Shown here one piece after another: positions 25,025 to 32,561 of a stretch of 37,426 bases of DNA. A program made the translations under genes and the position numbers. Positions within the stretch are counted from its first letter, which is position 1, and each line of letters begins with the position of its first letter. The stretch spans positions 1 through 37,426 of the forward strand of contig JAJXWW010000185.1 of assembly GCA_021781415.1 (NCBI GenBank). The letters are read 5' to 3'. The notes below the pieces were generated by a model. The model was not told the DNA's origin. It was given only the letters and a program-made list of their open reading frames with translations, and did not search any database. This DNA is from Planctomycetota bacterium. GTDB taxonomy: Bacteria; Planctomycetota; Planctomycetia; Gemmatales; Gemmataceae.

Positions 25025-26776
25025 TCATTTCGCCGAGCTGAGCCGAATGTCGTACTGAAATGTCTTGTCGTGCAAACGCGGCACCAACGAGAAGGTTCCG
25101 AGTCGTTGAATCGCTTCGAGAAGTCCCTTTACGTCTTGGCGTGCCTCGCTCGGCGTCTTGGCCGAATCCAGCATCGACTGCGTTCTCAACAAATCTTCGA
25201 TGGTGCGCAGATAGGCTGCGGCACCCGTGCCGTAGAAGCGGCGTTGCGCGGTCGAAGTGTCGCCGCGCGATGAGGTTCTTTCCTTTTGAAGCAGATCGAC
25301 CAATTCGCGACAAAGGGAAACGGTCGAAGCGACGACAAACTGATCGCCGACGCGCGTGAAACAGGGCGTGAAGTTGAAGCGCAGATCGTTGGTATCCCCT
25401 TTGATGAGCTTGTCCTCGGGAAAAAAGTAGCCAACGAGGTTGACACCGTTGTATTTCTCTTCGACGAGCTTCAGATCGAACTGTCCTCCACCGAGCAACG
25501 CCGCGCCGCGGAGAATGGTTTCCATCGACCTGCCGAACGCCTCCGGCTCGCGCAGCTCCCAGATCAGCGCGAATGCCGGAATGGATATTTTTGGTGTCTT
25601 TTTGTATTCATTCTTGTCTCGATGGGCGGCGACGAAGCGGTAGTACGGAGCGGCGCGCGCCATCAGGCTGCTGGGTTTGACTCCACCGAGAAAGGGAAAC
25701 GCTTGCTTGTCGAACTTCTCGAACTGCGCGGTTTGCTTCTCGTTGAACAGCTTCGTTCGTTCTTTCCAGACGTTGGCGAGATCGAAGTAATTGCTCTCGC
25801 TGTAGAGGACGTTTTTCGGTTCGAGCAACGGACGCGAACCGGCAGCACCGGCCGGGGCGACGTGCAAGAGTCGATCCGCTCCCATCCCCTCGCGGCCGCG
25901 CGGCAGGCGAATGGACGTTAGCAAACCCTCTCGATCGCGGTGAATCGCGGCGCAAACGAACGGCGAACGGCCCAGCAAATCGAGATACTTTCCAAAAAGG
26001 ATCGTCAAAATCGGATCGTCGCGGGGAGGCGCTTTATACAGCGCCTTCGCTTGCGGCGATTGCTTCACCGTCTCCAGGTTCAGCCAAAAGGTAACGAGGG
26101 AGTCGGGCGGCAGAATCTTGTTTGCCTCCGCGTAGGAGGGCGAATCGGCGACACACTTGCCGTTGCCCTGAAGTCGGTCGATTCCGGCGCGCAGTGCCGT
26201 CTCGGAGTTGGCGAGCATCATCGTAGACTTGGCCAGCGCGGCATGAAAGTCGTTGCCAACGCGAACGGTGTCGGTGCCCTTGTACGTCCCCTTAATCGGC
26301 GCGACTTTCACCTCTTGCCGAGCCAGCTCCTGTTCGATGATTTTGATGGCCAAGTGGAAAAATTGCCGCATCAGCTTGTCGTCGTCGCCCCCAACGACGA
26401 ACAGGACCGGCGCGGGATTGGGGCCAATTTTAATGCCGACCACCGCGCCGCGCGAGGCAAGTCGATCGAGCAATTGCGGCCACGGGAGCTCCAGTTCTTT
26501 CTCGAAATAGGCCACGAGCTGTCGGAAGCGTCGCAGGTTCGTGGAGTCGTACAACTCGCGCCCGAAAGAGAGCTGGCGGAAGGTTTGATAGCCATCGAGG
26601 CGCAGGAGCGTCTCGATGAGAAATCGGGGATTGGAAGATCGGACGACGACATCGGTTTCTTCGGGGAGAAGGCGCGCGAGGTCGCTCAACCGTTCCGAGG
26701 GCGCTTCGGCACGTCCCGATACGAGACCGGCAGTCAAGGCGATTGTGCAGCCCGCGAGACAGAGAAAGCCACGCAT
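25025..26776 (-). CDS. Secreted DUF3352-like protein
   Basis: A 583-residue protein with a signal peptide (FLCLAGCTIALTAGLVSGRAEA) and no catalytic motif I recognise. Content such as LARLLPEETDVVVRSSNP, LDRLASRGAVVGIKIGPNPAP, ALAKSTMMLANSETALRAGID and LPPDSLVTFWLNLE resembles DUF3352-type proteins, in which strands and helices alternate and many AL/VA residues line a repeat. The protein at 29623-30708 has a similar style but is not an obvious duplicate. ATG 26776 follows AGGAG; the longer frame upstream lacks a signal peptide. DUF1800 follows after 31 bases. Function unknown; export to the periplasm or surface is likely. Confidence 0.75.
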   Translation of the reverse strand: MRGFLCLAGCTIALTAGLVSGRAEAPSERLSDLARLLPEETDVVVRSSNPRFLIETLLRLDGYQTFRQLSFGRELYDSTNLRRFRQLVAYFEKELELPWPQLLDRLASRGAVVGIKIGPNPAPVLFVVGGDDDKLMRQFFHLAIKIIEQELARQEVKVAPIKGTYKGTDTVRVGNDFHAALAKSTMMLANSETALRAGIDRLQGNGKCVADSPSYAEANKILPPDSLVTFWLNLETVKQSPQAKALYKAPPRDDPILTILFGKYLDLLGRSPFVCAAIHRDREGLLTSIRLPRGREGMGADRLLHVAPAGAAGSRPLLEPKNVLYSESNYFDLANVWKERTKLFNEKQTAQFEKFDKQAFPFLGGVKPSSLMARAAPYYRFVAAHRDKNEYKKTPKISIPAFALIWELREPEAFGRSMETILRGAALLGGGQFDLKLVEEKYNGVNLVGYFFPEDKLIKGDTNDLRFNFTPCFTRVGDQFVVASTVSLCRELVDLLQKERTSSRGDTSTAQRRFYGTGAAAYLRTIEDLLRTQSMLDSAKTPSEARQDVKGLLEAIQRLGTFSLVPRLHDKTFQYDIRLSSAK

Positions 26777-26882
26777 GGTTGAGGAACTCCTGTACAATAC
26801 GACGAGCCGACGGTTTTCGAGGATCGGTAGTCCATACTCGCCGATACGGCGTCCGGTTTCAATGGCTGCGAGGAGATTTCTC

Positions 26883-27770
26883 ATGACGAGTGCCGCGTTG
26901 CAGATAGCGATCACCGCCGATCTGCATTGGGGCCACGGCGGGCGCGGCGAAGAGGCCACGCGCTTGCTTGTCGCATTTCTGCGCGAGCGAACGCCCGATG
27001 TTCTCATTCTCGCCGGTGACATCGGTACCGGAGAATACTTCGCGGATTGTCTACAATTGTTTGCCGATCTACCCTGCCGCAAGGCGTTGGTTCCGGGCAA
27101 TCACGATCTGTGGGTGCGATCCGATTCGCCGCGCGATTCACTGCAACTTTACGAGGAAGACCTACCGGCGCTGTGCCGGGAATTCGGCTTCCACTATCTC
27201 GACGGCGGGCCGCTGATGCTGCCGGAGTTCGGCCTGGCCGTGGCCGGCTCGATCAACTGGTACGATTACTCTTGGTCGTTGGAGGCGCTGCGGCGCGACT
27301 ATCCCAGGGAAGAGAAACGGCTGACCACCAAACAGTTTACCCGAGGCCGACACAACGACGCGAACTTCGTTCGATGGCCTCTCGACGATATCCGCTTCAC
27401 CGCGCGCGTGGTGCGACAACTCGACCGTCATCTGCATCGGGCCTTGGAGGAGGTAGAACGGGTCTTTGTCGTGGCGCATCATCCGCCTCTTCGCTGCATC
27501 AGTTTCCCGGAAAAGTCGCCGCCATTGACCTTGGACGATCTCTTATGGGAAGCGTTCGGCGGCAATCGTTCCATGGAGGAATTGCTCGCCGGGCTCGCCG
27601 ATCGCATCGCTTTCGCTTTCTGTGGCCACACTCACCGCCAGCGCGCCGCCGATTGGCACGGCATTCGAGGCTACAACGTCGGCGGCGATTACCACTATAA
27701 GCGTCTCCTATGGGTTCATTGGCCCTGCGGCGAAATAGCCGAGCATCAATTCGGAGATGCGGCGCGATAA
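26883..27770 (+). CDS. Calcineurin-like metallophosphoesterase
   Basis: A 295-residue dinuclear-metal phosphoesterase. The full set of metal ligands is readable in order: DLHWGH near residue 13, ILAGDIG, PGNHDLW, VVAHHPP and FCGHTHRQ. Substrate is unknown; these enzymes act on phosphodiesters, nucleotides or phosphoproteins. There is no signal peptide. GAGGAG sits seven bases before ATG 26883, and a longer in-frame extension upstream runs antisense into the neighbouring gene and is rejected. The gene is divergent from the DUF3352-like gene with a 106-bp shared promoter region. Confidence 0.92.
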   Translation: MTSAALQIAITADLHWGHGGRGEEATRLLVAFLRERTPDVLILAGDIGTGEYFADCLQLFADLPCRKALVPGNHDLWVRSDSPRDSLQLYEEDLPALCREFGFHYLDGGPLMLPEFGLAVAGSINWYDYSWSLEALRRDYPREEKRLTTKQFTRGRHNDANFVRWPLDDIRFTARVVRQLDRHLHRALEEVERVFVVAHHPPLRCISFPEKSPPLTLDDLLWEAFGGNRSMEELLAGLADRIAFAFCGHTHRQRAADWHGIRGYNVGGDYHYKRLLWVHWPCGEIAEHQFGDAAR

Positions 27771-27785
27771 CCGTTTCGCGAAGAC

Positions 27786-28562
27786 TCATCGTCCGGTCCA
27801 GCGCGGCGAACGCTTCTCGACGAAAGCGCTCATGCCTTCTTGGGCATCCCGAAATCGAGCATTGCGGGTCATTACTTCCGTGGCGCGTTCGTAGGCATGG
27901 CCCTCCTCGAGAGCCAGTTGGTCGTAGAAAGCGCGCTTGCCGATGCGAATAGTCAATGGGCTGGAAGAACGGATAGCATCGGTGTACACGCGGACGGCGG
28001 CATCGAGTTGCTCCGCGGGAACGACGCGGTTGACGAGATTCCAATCGAGGGCTTGATGGGCGGTGATGGCTTTGCCGGTCAGAAGCATTTCCAAGGCGGC
28101 GCGCGGCGGAATCGTTCGTACCAACGGAACCATCGGCGTCGTGCAGAACAGCCCGATCTTGACGCCGGGCGTGGCGAACGAGGCGGTGTCGGCAGCGACG
28201 GCGAGATCGCAAGCGGCCACGAGTTGACATCCCGCAGCCGTCGCCGTGCCTTGGACGCGCGCGATGACCGGCTGCGGCAGGGTGCGGAATTGCTGCATCA
28301 CCCGCGAACAGAGGGCGAACAACTCGCGGTACGACTCCTCCGAACGACCCAGCATTTCACCGAGATCGTGCCCGGCACAAAAGCTCGATCCGGCGGCCGC
28401 CACGACCACGACGCGAACTCTATCGTCTTCGGCAATTTCTCGAAGCGATTTCTCAAGCAGGCGCAACAACTCAAGCGAGAGCGCGTTGCGCTTCTCGGGA
28501 CGATTCAGCGTGACAACCATCACTTCATCGCGGAGATCGGTTTGCAAAATGTTCGATTGCAT
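27786..28562 (-). CDS. ECHDC3-like crotonase lacking both catalytic glutamates
   Basis: A 258-residue crotonase-fold protein. The oxyanion-hole pieces are [10 protein letters not shown] (61-70) and [15 protein letters not shown] (105-119). In enoyl-CoA hydratase the two acid/base glutamates fall in GCE and PE; here those positions are Gln113 (GCQ) and Gly133 ([11 protein letters not shown]). The whole block [16 protein letters not shown] closely resembles vertebrate ECHDC3, which also lacks them. It may therefore be an acyl-CoA binder, isomerase or hydrolase rather than a hydratase. ATG 28562 has only a weak ribosome-binding site. The stop lies 15 bases from the stop of the converging metallophosphoesterase gene. 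Confidence 0.88.
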   Translation of the reverse strand: MQSNILQTDLRDEVMVVTLNRPEKRNALSLELLRLLEKSLREIAEDDRVRVVVVAAAGSSFCAGHDLGEMLGRSEESYRELFALCSRVMQQFRTLPQPVIARVQGTATAAGCQLVAACDLAVAADTASFATPGVKIGLFCTTPMVPLVRTIPPRAALEMLLTGKAITAHQALDWNLVNRVVPAEQLDAAVRVYTDAIRSSSPLTIRIGKRAFYDQLALEEGHAYERATEVMTRNARFRDAQEGMSAFVEKRSPRWTGR

Positions 28563-28597
28563 GTCTGATTCCACAAGCCATGCGGCTTGGCCGAACC

Positions 28598-28661
28598 GTC
28601 GGTAAGCCGCGATGCGGAGCGCGAATCTCACGCTCTTCGCTCCGCGTCGCGGCTTACCGAC
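28598..28661. repeat. 24-bp-stem palindrome
   Basis: Arms GTCGGTAAGCCGCGATGCGG... (28598-28621) and their complement (28638-28661) differ at one position and enclose 16 bases. The structure lies between two minus-strand genes (28687-29427 and the crotonase), 25 bases past the stop of the first. It may end that transcript, but there is no T tract; a dispersed REP-type palindrome is equally possible. Confidence 0.8.
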
Positions 28662-28686
28662 CGACCTATCGAACGAGAGTGAGGCG

Positions 28687-29427
28687 CTATTTCGGCGGCT
28701 TCTCTTTCGAGGGGGCGGCACTCTTTTTCAGTCCCAAATCGCGGGACAGCACCGGCGATGAGGCGGCGCGAGCGACGGCGGCCTCGTAGCTTTTCAGCGC
28801 GGCGGCGGCATAATCGGCTGACGCATCGCGAGCGATCGCCTGGGACAATGCGGTCTTCATGCGTCCTTCATCGCCCACGCCATATTGCAGGCTGCGAATC
28901 TCGGACGAGGAACTGGTTCCCAGAGAGCTGTACATCGCCCCTGGATAGCCGTAGCCGTTGCCGAAGCCGCCGAAATAATACGGAGAATATCCCACATTGT
29001 ATCCGTAAGGTCCGGGATAGCCGTAGCCGTTTCCACCGCCACCGTAACCGACGTAGCCCACGTTGGAACTGCCGGAATAGAGGCGTCTGCCGTAGAGTTG
29101 ATCTTGCACGACGCGGCGCTTCGGCTCCAACGTCCGTTCGCTCTGAACGTATTGCAGCTTCAGACCTTGCAAATTCCGAACGTAGGTCAAATCGTTTTCC
29201 GCGCGTTCGAGATTGAAAGCGGCGGCGCGATCTTCGGCGGAGAGATTGCCGCTGACGATGTAGGAAACGCGGGAATGCGCGCCTTCCTGAATGACCATGC
29301 GATGCACGGAGCCTTCCGAGGCTTTGGCCGGGGGGGCGGCATCTTGTTGTCCGTGAGCCGTCGCCGCAATGGCAACGCCCAATACGAGGCTCAGCCCGTG
29401 GCTGAGGGGGACGGGAAGCGATCTCAT
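28687..29427 (-). CDS. Secreted Gly/Tyr-rich protein
   Basis: A 246-residue exported protein of unknown function with a signal peptide ([18 protein letters not shown]). A helical, charged region (residues about 60-105) is followed by a low-complexity block of Gly and Tyr ([18 protein letters not shown] and similar, about 120-165), and then another helical Ala-rich region. Such a layout suggests a structural or surface component. ATG 29427 follows AGAGGAT at a normal spacing. The promoter and partners are unknown. Confidence 0.7.
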   Translation of the reverse strand: MRSLPVPLSHGLSLVLGVAIAATAHGQQDAAPPAKASEGSVHRMVIQEGAHSRVSYIVSGNLSAEDRAAAFNLERAENDLTYVRNLQGLKLQYVQSERTLEPKRRVVQDQLYGRRLYSGSSNVGYVGYGGGGNGYGYPGPYGYNVGYSPYYFGGFGNGYGYPGAMYSSLGTSSSSEIRSLQYGVGDEGRMKTALSQAIARDASADYAAAALKSYEAAVARAASSPVLSRDLGLKKSAAPSKEKPPK

Positions 29428-29582
29428 GTTCGTATCCTCTTTCGCGATGAGGCTCCACGGGTCTGTGGTCTCAGGGGAAGAGTTACTTCAATCTCTATTC
29501 TATGCGGCGCGGGAAGAGAAAGCGACAGGCCCTTCGCGGAAATGCGAGAAGCATCCAGATTTGCGATTACGAAAGAGGAAGA

Positions 29583-29614
29583 GGCGTCGTTTGCGCGGAC
29601 GCGCAAACGACGCC
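29583..29614 (-). terminator. Perfect 14-bp stem-loop terminator
   Basis: GGCGTCGTTTGCGC and GCGCAAACGACGCC pair perfectly around the four-base loop GGAC. Reading on the minus strand, the structure starts eight bases after the stop of the gene at 29623-30708 and is followed by the pyrimidine-rich TCTTCCTCTTTCG. This fits a terminator for that gene. Confidence 0.75.
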
Positions 29615-29622
29615 CCAAGACA

Positions 29623-30708
29623 TCATCGACCTAGGAATGAACACGAGGCGAAGAGGCGGTTCAACGTCTCGGTCGAGAGGCGGCCCTCGATCAGTAAGAC
29701 GCTGCCCTTACGGACGGCGAGGAACGAACGCGGTATCTCCTTGAGAAAGGCGTATTCCTTACTGGTCCCAGCCAGGCAGGTCATCAAGCCGTCGATGCGA
29801 AGGCGCACTTCCTCGCATCCTTCCATGACCTTGCGCGCGTCTTCGATGCTCGTCGCCTTGATCGTGCAGCGGAGTTTGAAATCGTCCGTCAGGGCGATGC
29901 CGCCGGTCATCTCGCGCAGTGCCGACTGCTTCGGTTGCAGTTTTTCGTCTTTGCCTTCGCTGCCCGCGACCGTCTCAAATGTCGCGGGCGGAGGGCAGAC
30001 GGCGAAGGCGATGGATTGCTTGCCGTCGAGTTCGGCGAACAAGCGGCGCATCGTCTTGTTCGCCGAGACTGCTTTGGGATCGGACAGGTGCTTGCACGTT
30101 TCTTTCAGCAACTCGTCGGAAGAGGCGACCACGAGCGTATTCTTATCGGCCAGGGCGAGACTGTATTTGGGGAATAGATCGAGCAGACAACCCGTCGATT
30201 GCATTTTCAGGACGGCACCTTTGCTGGCATTGGCTCCCGCACCGAGAACGATCGAGCCGTGTCTGCCGGTCTCGATGAGATAGAGATATTTTAGATCGCC
30301 TTCCTTCTTCCACTCGAAACGGTCGCCGTACTCCTTGGCGAGTCGTCTGGCCGCCGTGGAAAAGCGCGACGTATCGAATCGACCGCGCAGGATGAAAAGG
30401 AACGACGGCTTCTCGCCGTGGCCCACGGAGGCCACAGTCAGTCGATCGAGATCGCGCAGCGGATCGACGCCGAGCGCCTGCAAAACGGCGCGCGCTTCCT
30501 CGGTTTCACGACACGCTTGACGAAGGGTAGTTAAACCGTGGTGCTTCACGAGCGGCGCGTGCAACATCTGTTTGAGATTGACGGTGAGGATGGCCGTTGT
30601 GTTCTTCGGCAATCCCGGCTCAAGATCCGCCGCGCCGCCAACCGAGCAAACGAGGAATGCCAGTCCGATCCATCCGATACGTGCCGCCGTCCAACGAGAA
30701 GGGGTCAT
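29623..30708 (-). CDS. Secreted protein of the DUF3352-like style
   Basis: A 361-residue protein with a signal peptide (ARIGWIGLAFLVCSVGGA). Its body, LPKNTTAILTVNLKQMLHAPLVK, DRLTVASVGHGEKPSFLFILRGRF, ADKNTLVVASSDELL and SIAFAVCPPP, follows a pattern common to planctomycete secreted proteins of unknown function. The style resembles the 25025-26776 protein, but I see no direct repeat between them. ATG 30708 follows GGAG at an 11-base spacing. A stem-loop terminator follows the stop. Function unknown. Confidence 0.72.
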   Translation of the reverse strand: MTPSRWTAARIGWIGLAFLVCSVGGAADLEPGLPKNTTAILTVNLKQMLHAPLVKHHGLTTLRQACRETEEARAVLQALGVDPLRDLDRLTVASVGHGEKPSFLFILRGRFDTSRFSTAARRLAKEYGDRFEWKKEGDLKYLYLIETGRHGSIVLGAGANASKGAVLKMQSTGCLLDLFPKYSLALADKNTLVVASSDELLKETCKHLSDPKAVSANKTMRRLFAELDGKQSIAFAVCPPPATFETVAGSEGKDEKLQPKQSALREMTGGIALTDDFKLRCTIKATSIEDARKVMEGCEEVRLRIDGLMTCLAGTSKEYAFLKEIPRSFLAVRKGSVLLIEGRLSTETLNRLFASCSFLGR

Positions 30709-30925
30709 GTCTCGATTTCTCCGAAAGGCCAAGATGGGGTCGGCACAAGGACGAGCCAACCCACGGGCGAAGCAAGGTTATCGCACAATCGCACCCAAAC
30801 GAGCAAGCGCAACTCCGCTTGCCGCCTCGCGCCCATTTGTGCCGACGAGGAATGGACTGGCGGGGCGAATCGTTGTTCGATTAGGATGCACCTTGAGTTG
30901 CGGCACTTCCGAAGAGGAGGAACAG

Positions 30926-31588
30926 ATGGCCACGTTTCTAACCGAGCTGGATCGAGTGAGCGTGCCCCATTGGGTCGTCGATCTCGCCTCCTTCCGACGC
31001 TGGGCGGATAGCGAGGATTTCCCGGAAAACGGACGCATCTGCTATTTCAATCGGGAGGTCTGGATCGACATGGGCAAGGAGCAGATCTTCACGCACGTTC
31101 TGGTCAAGACTCGAATCTCCGCCGTCCTGTCGCAGATCGTGGAAGCCAATCGGTCGGGTCTCTTTCTCGGCGACGGCGTAATGCTGAGCAACGTGGACGC
31201 CGATCTTGCCGTGAAGCCCGATGCACTGTTCGTTTCGACCGAGAGTTTAGCGGATCGCGTACGCATCCTGGAAGGCAAGCGGGAAGGCTACGTCGAGCTA
31301 GAAGGGTCGCCGGACATGGTGCTGGAGGTCGTCAGCGCGAGTTCGGAGGAGAAGGACACGTCGCACCTTCGCCGCGATTATTGGGAAGCCAACATCCGGG
31401 AATACTGGCTCGTCGATGCCCGTCCCGATCCGCTGATCTTCGACATCCTGCGGCACACCCCGAAGGGCTACCGTTCGACGCCGAAGCGGGAGGGCTGGAT
31501 CAAGTCGGCGGTGTTCGGCCAATCGTTTCGCTTGACTCGCCGTGTCAACGCCTTGGGACATCCGGAATACACCTTGGACGCGCGATAA
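30926..31588 (+). CDS. Uma2-family putative endonuclease, copy 1
   Basis: A 220-residue protein of the Uma2 (DUF820) family, a PD-(D/E)XK nuclease fold found in many copies in cyanobacteria and planctomycetes. The active-site region is readable: KPDALF (Asp99), SPDMVLEVVSASSEEKD (Asp130, Glu134, Lys143) and REYWLVDARPD. GAGGAGG before ATG 30926 is a strong start site. A second copy begins exactly 700 bases downstream. Cellular role and target are unknown; nuclease activity is inferred from the fold. Confidence 0.88.
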   Translation: MATFLTELDRVSVPHWVVDLASFRRWADSEDFPENGRICYFNREVWIDMGKEQIFTHVLVKTRISAVLSQIVEANRSGLFLGDGVMLSNVDADLAVKPDALFVSTESLADRVRILEGKREGYVELEGSPDMVLEVVSASSEEKDTSHLRRDYWEANIREYWLVDARPDPLIFDILRHTPKGYRSTPKREGWIKSAVFGQSFRLTRRVNALGHPEYTLDAR

Positions 31589-31625
31589 AACGGATCGAGA
31601 CCGCATTCCCAAGAAGGATAAGCAG

Positions 31626-32288
31626 ATGGCCACTTTTCTTACTGAGTTGGATCGAGTGAGCGTGCCCCATTGGGTCGTCGATCTCGCCTCGTTTCGACGC
31701 TGGGCGGACAGCGAGGATTTCCCGGAAAACGGACGCATCTGCTATTTCAATCGGGAGGTCTGGATCGACATGGGCAAGGAGCAGATCTTCACACATGCGG
31801 CGGTCAAGAACGAATTCAACATCGTCCTTGGTTCGATGGTCAAAAAGCACCAACTCGGTCTCTATCTTCCCGACGGCGTGATGCTGAGCAACGTGGACGC
31901 CGATCTTGCCGTGAAGCCCGATGCACTGTTCGTTTCGACCGAGGGTTTGGTGGATCGCGTCCGCATTCTGGAAGGCAAGCGGGAAGGGTACGTCGAGCTA
32001 GAAGGGTCGCCGGACATGGTGCTGGAGGTCGTCAGCGCGAGTTCGGAGGAGAAGGACACGTTGCACCTTCGCCGCGATTATTGGGAAGCCAACATCCGGG
32101 AATACTGGCTCGTCGATGCCCGTCCCGATCCGCTGATCTTCGACATCCTGCGGCACACCCCGAAGGGCTACCGTTCGACGCCAAAGAAGGACGGCTGGAT
32201 CAAGTCGTCTGCGTTCGGCCAATCGTTTCGCTTGACCCGCCGCGTCAACGCCCTCGGACATCCGGAGTACACCTTGGACGTTCGATGA
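31626..32288 (+). CDS. Uma2-family putative endonuclease, copy 2
   Basis: A 220-residue tandem paralogue of the preceding gene, starting 37 bases after its stop. Outside one patch the two proteins differ at only about nine residues by eye. Between residues 58 and 82 they differ at about 17 of 25: HVLVKTRISAVLSQIVEANR in copy 1 against HAAVKNEFNIVLGSMVKKHQ here. That patch precedes the active-site aspartate and may form a recognition or partner surface. The catalytic residues are the same in both. The start at ATG 31626 has AAGGAT as a modest ribosome-binding site. Confidence 0.88.
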   Translation: MATFLTELDRVSVPHWVVDLASFRRWADSEDFPENGRICYFNREVWIDMGKEQIFTHAAVKNEFNIVLGSMVKKHQLGLYLPDGVMLSNVDADLAVKPDALFVSTEGLVDRVRILEGKREGYVELEGSPDMVLEVVSASSEEKDTLHLRRDYWEANIREYWLVDARPDPLIFDILRHTPKGYRSTPKKDGWIKSSAFGQSFRLTRRVNALGHPEYTLDVR

Positions 32289-32561
32289 ATCTTACTCTGG
32301 CATGTGAGCTTCGTCAGGCCCGCTTCAATCTCGCTCGGTTCGTTCAATCCGCACATTTTGCCGATCTTGCGTAAAACACCAGCCTTGCGGCAAAGTCCAA
32401 TCAAATCGATGCCTCTTTCCCAAATTCACTCGTTTTTCCATAAAGCGGACTTTGCGCCATCGTTGTAATCGGGCACATTCTAATCAACGGCAGCGCGCGT
32501 CGTTCGATTCGGTAGCGCGGCCGGCATGTCGAACCGGAACTGTATGACGAGGAGTCCCGAG

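Noticed and set aside
30926..32288. Tandem Uma2 copies as an assembly duplication
   Set aside because: The strongly diverged patch and scattered single differences show two real, distinct genes.
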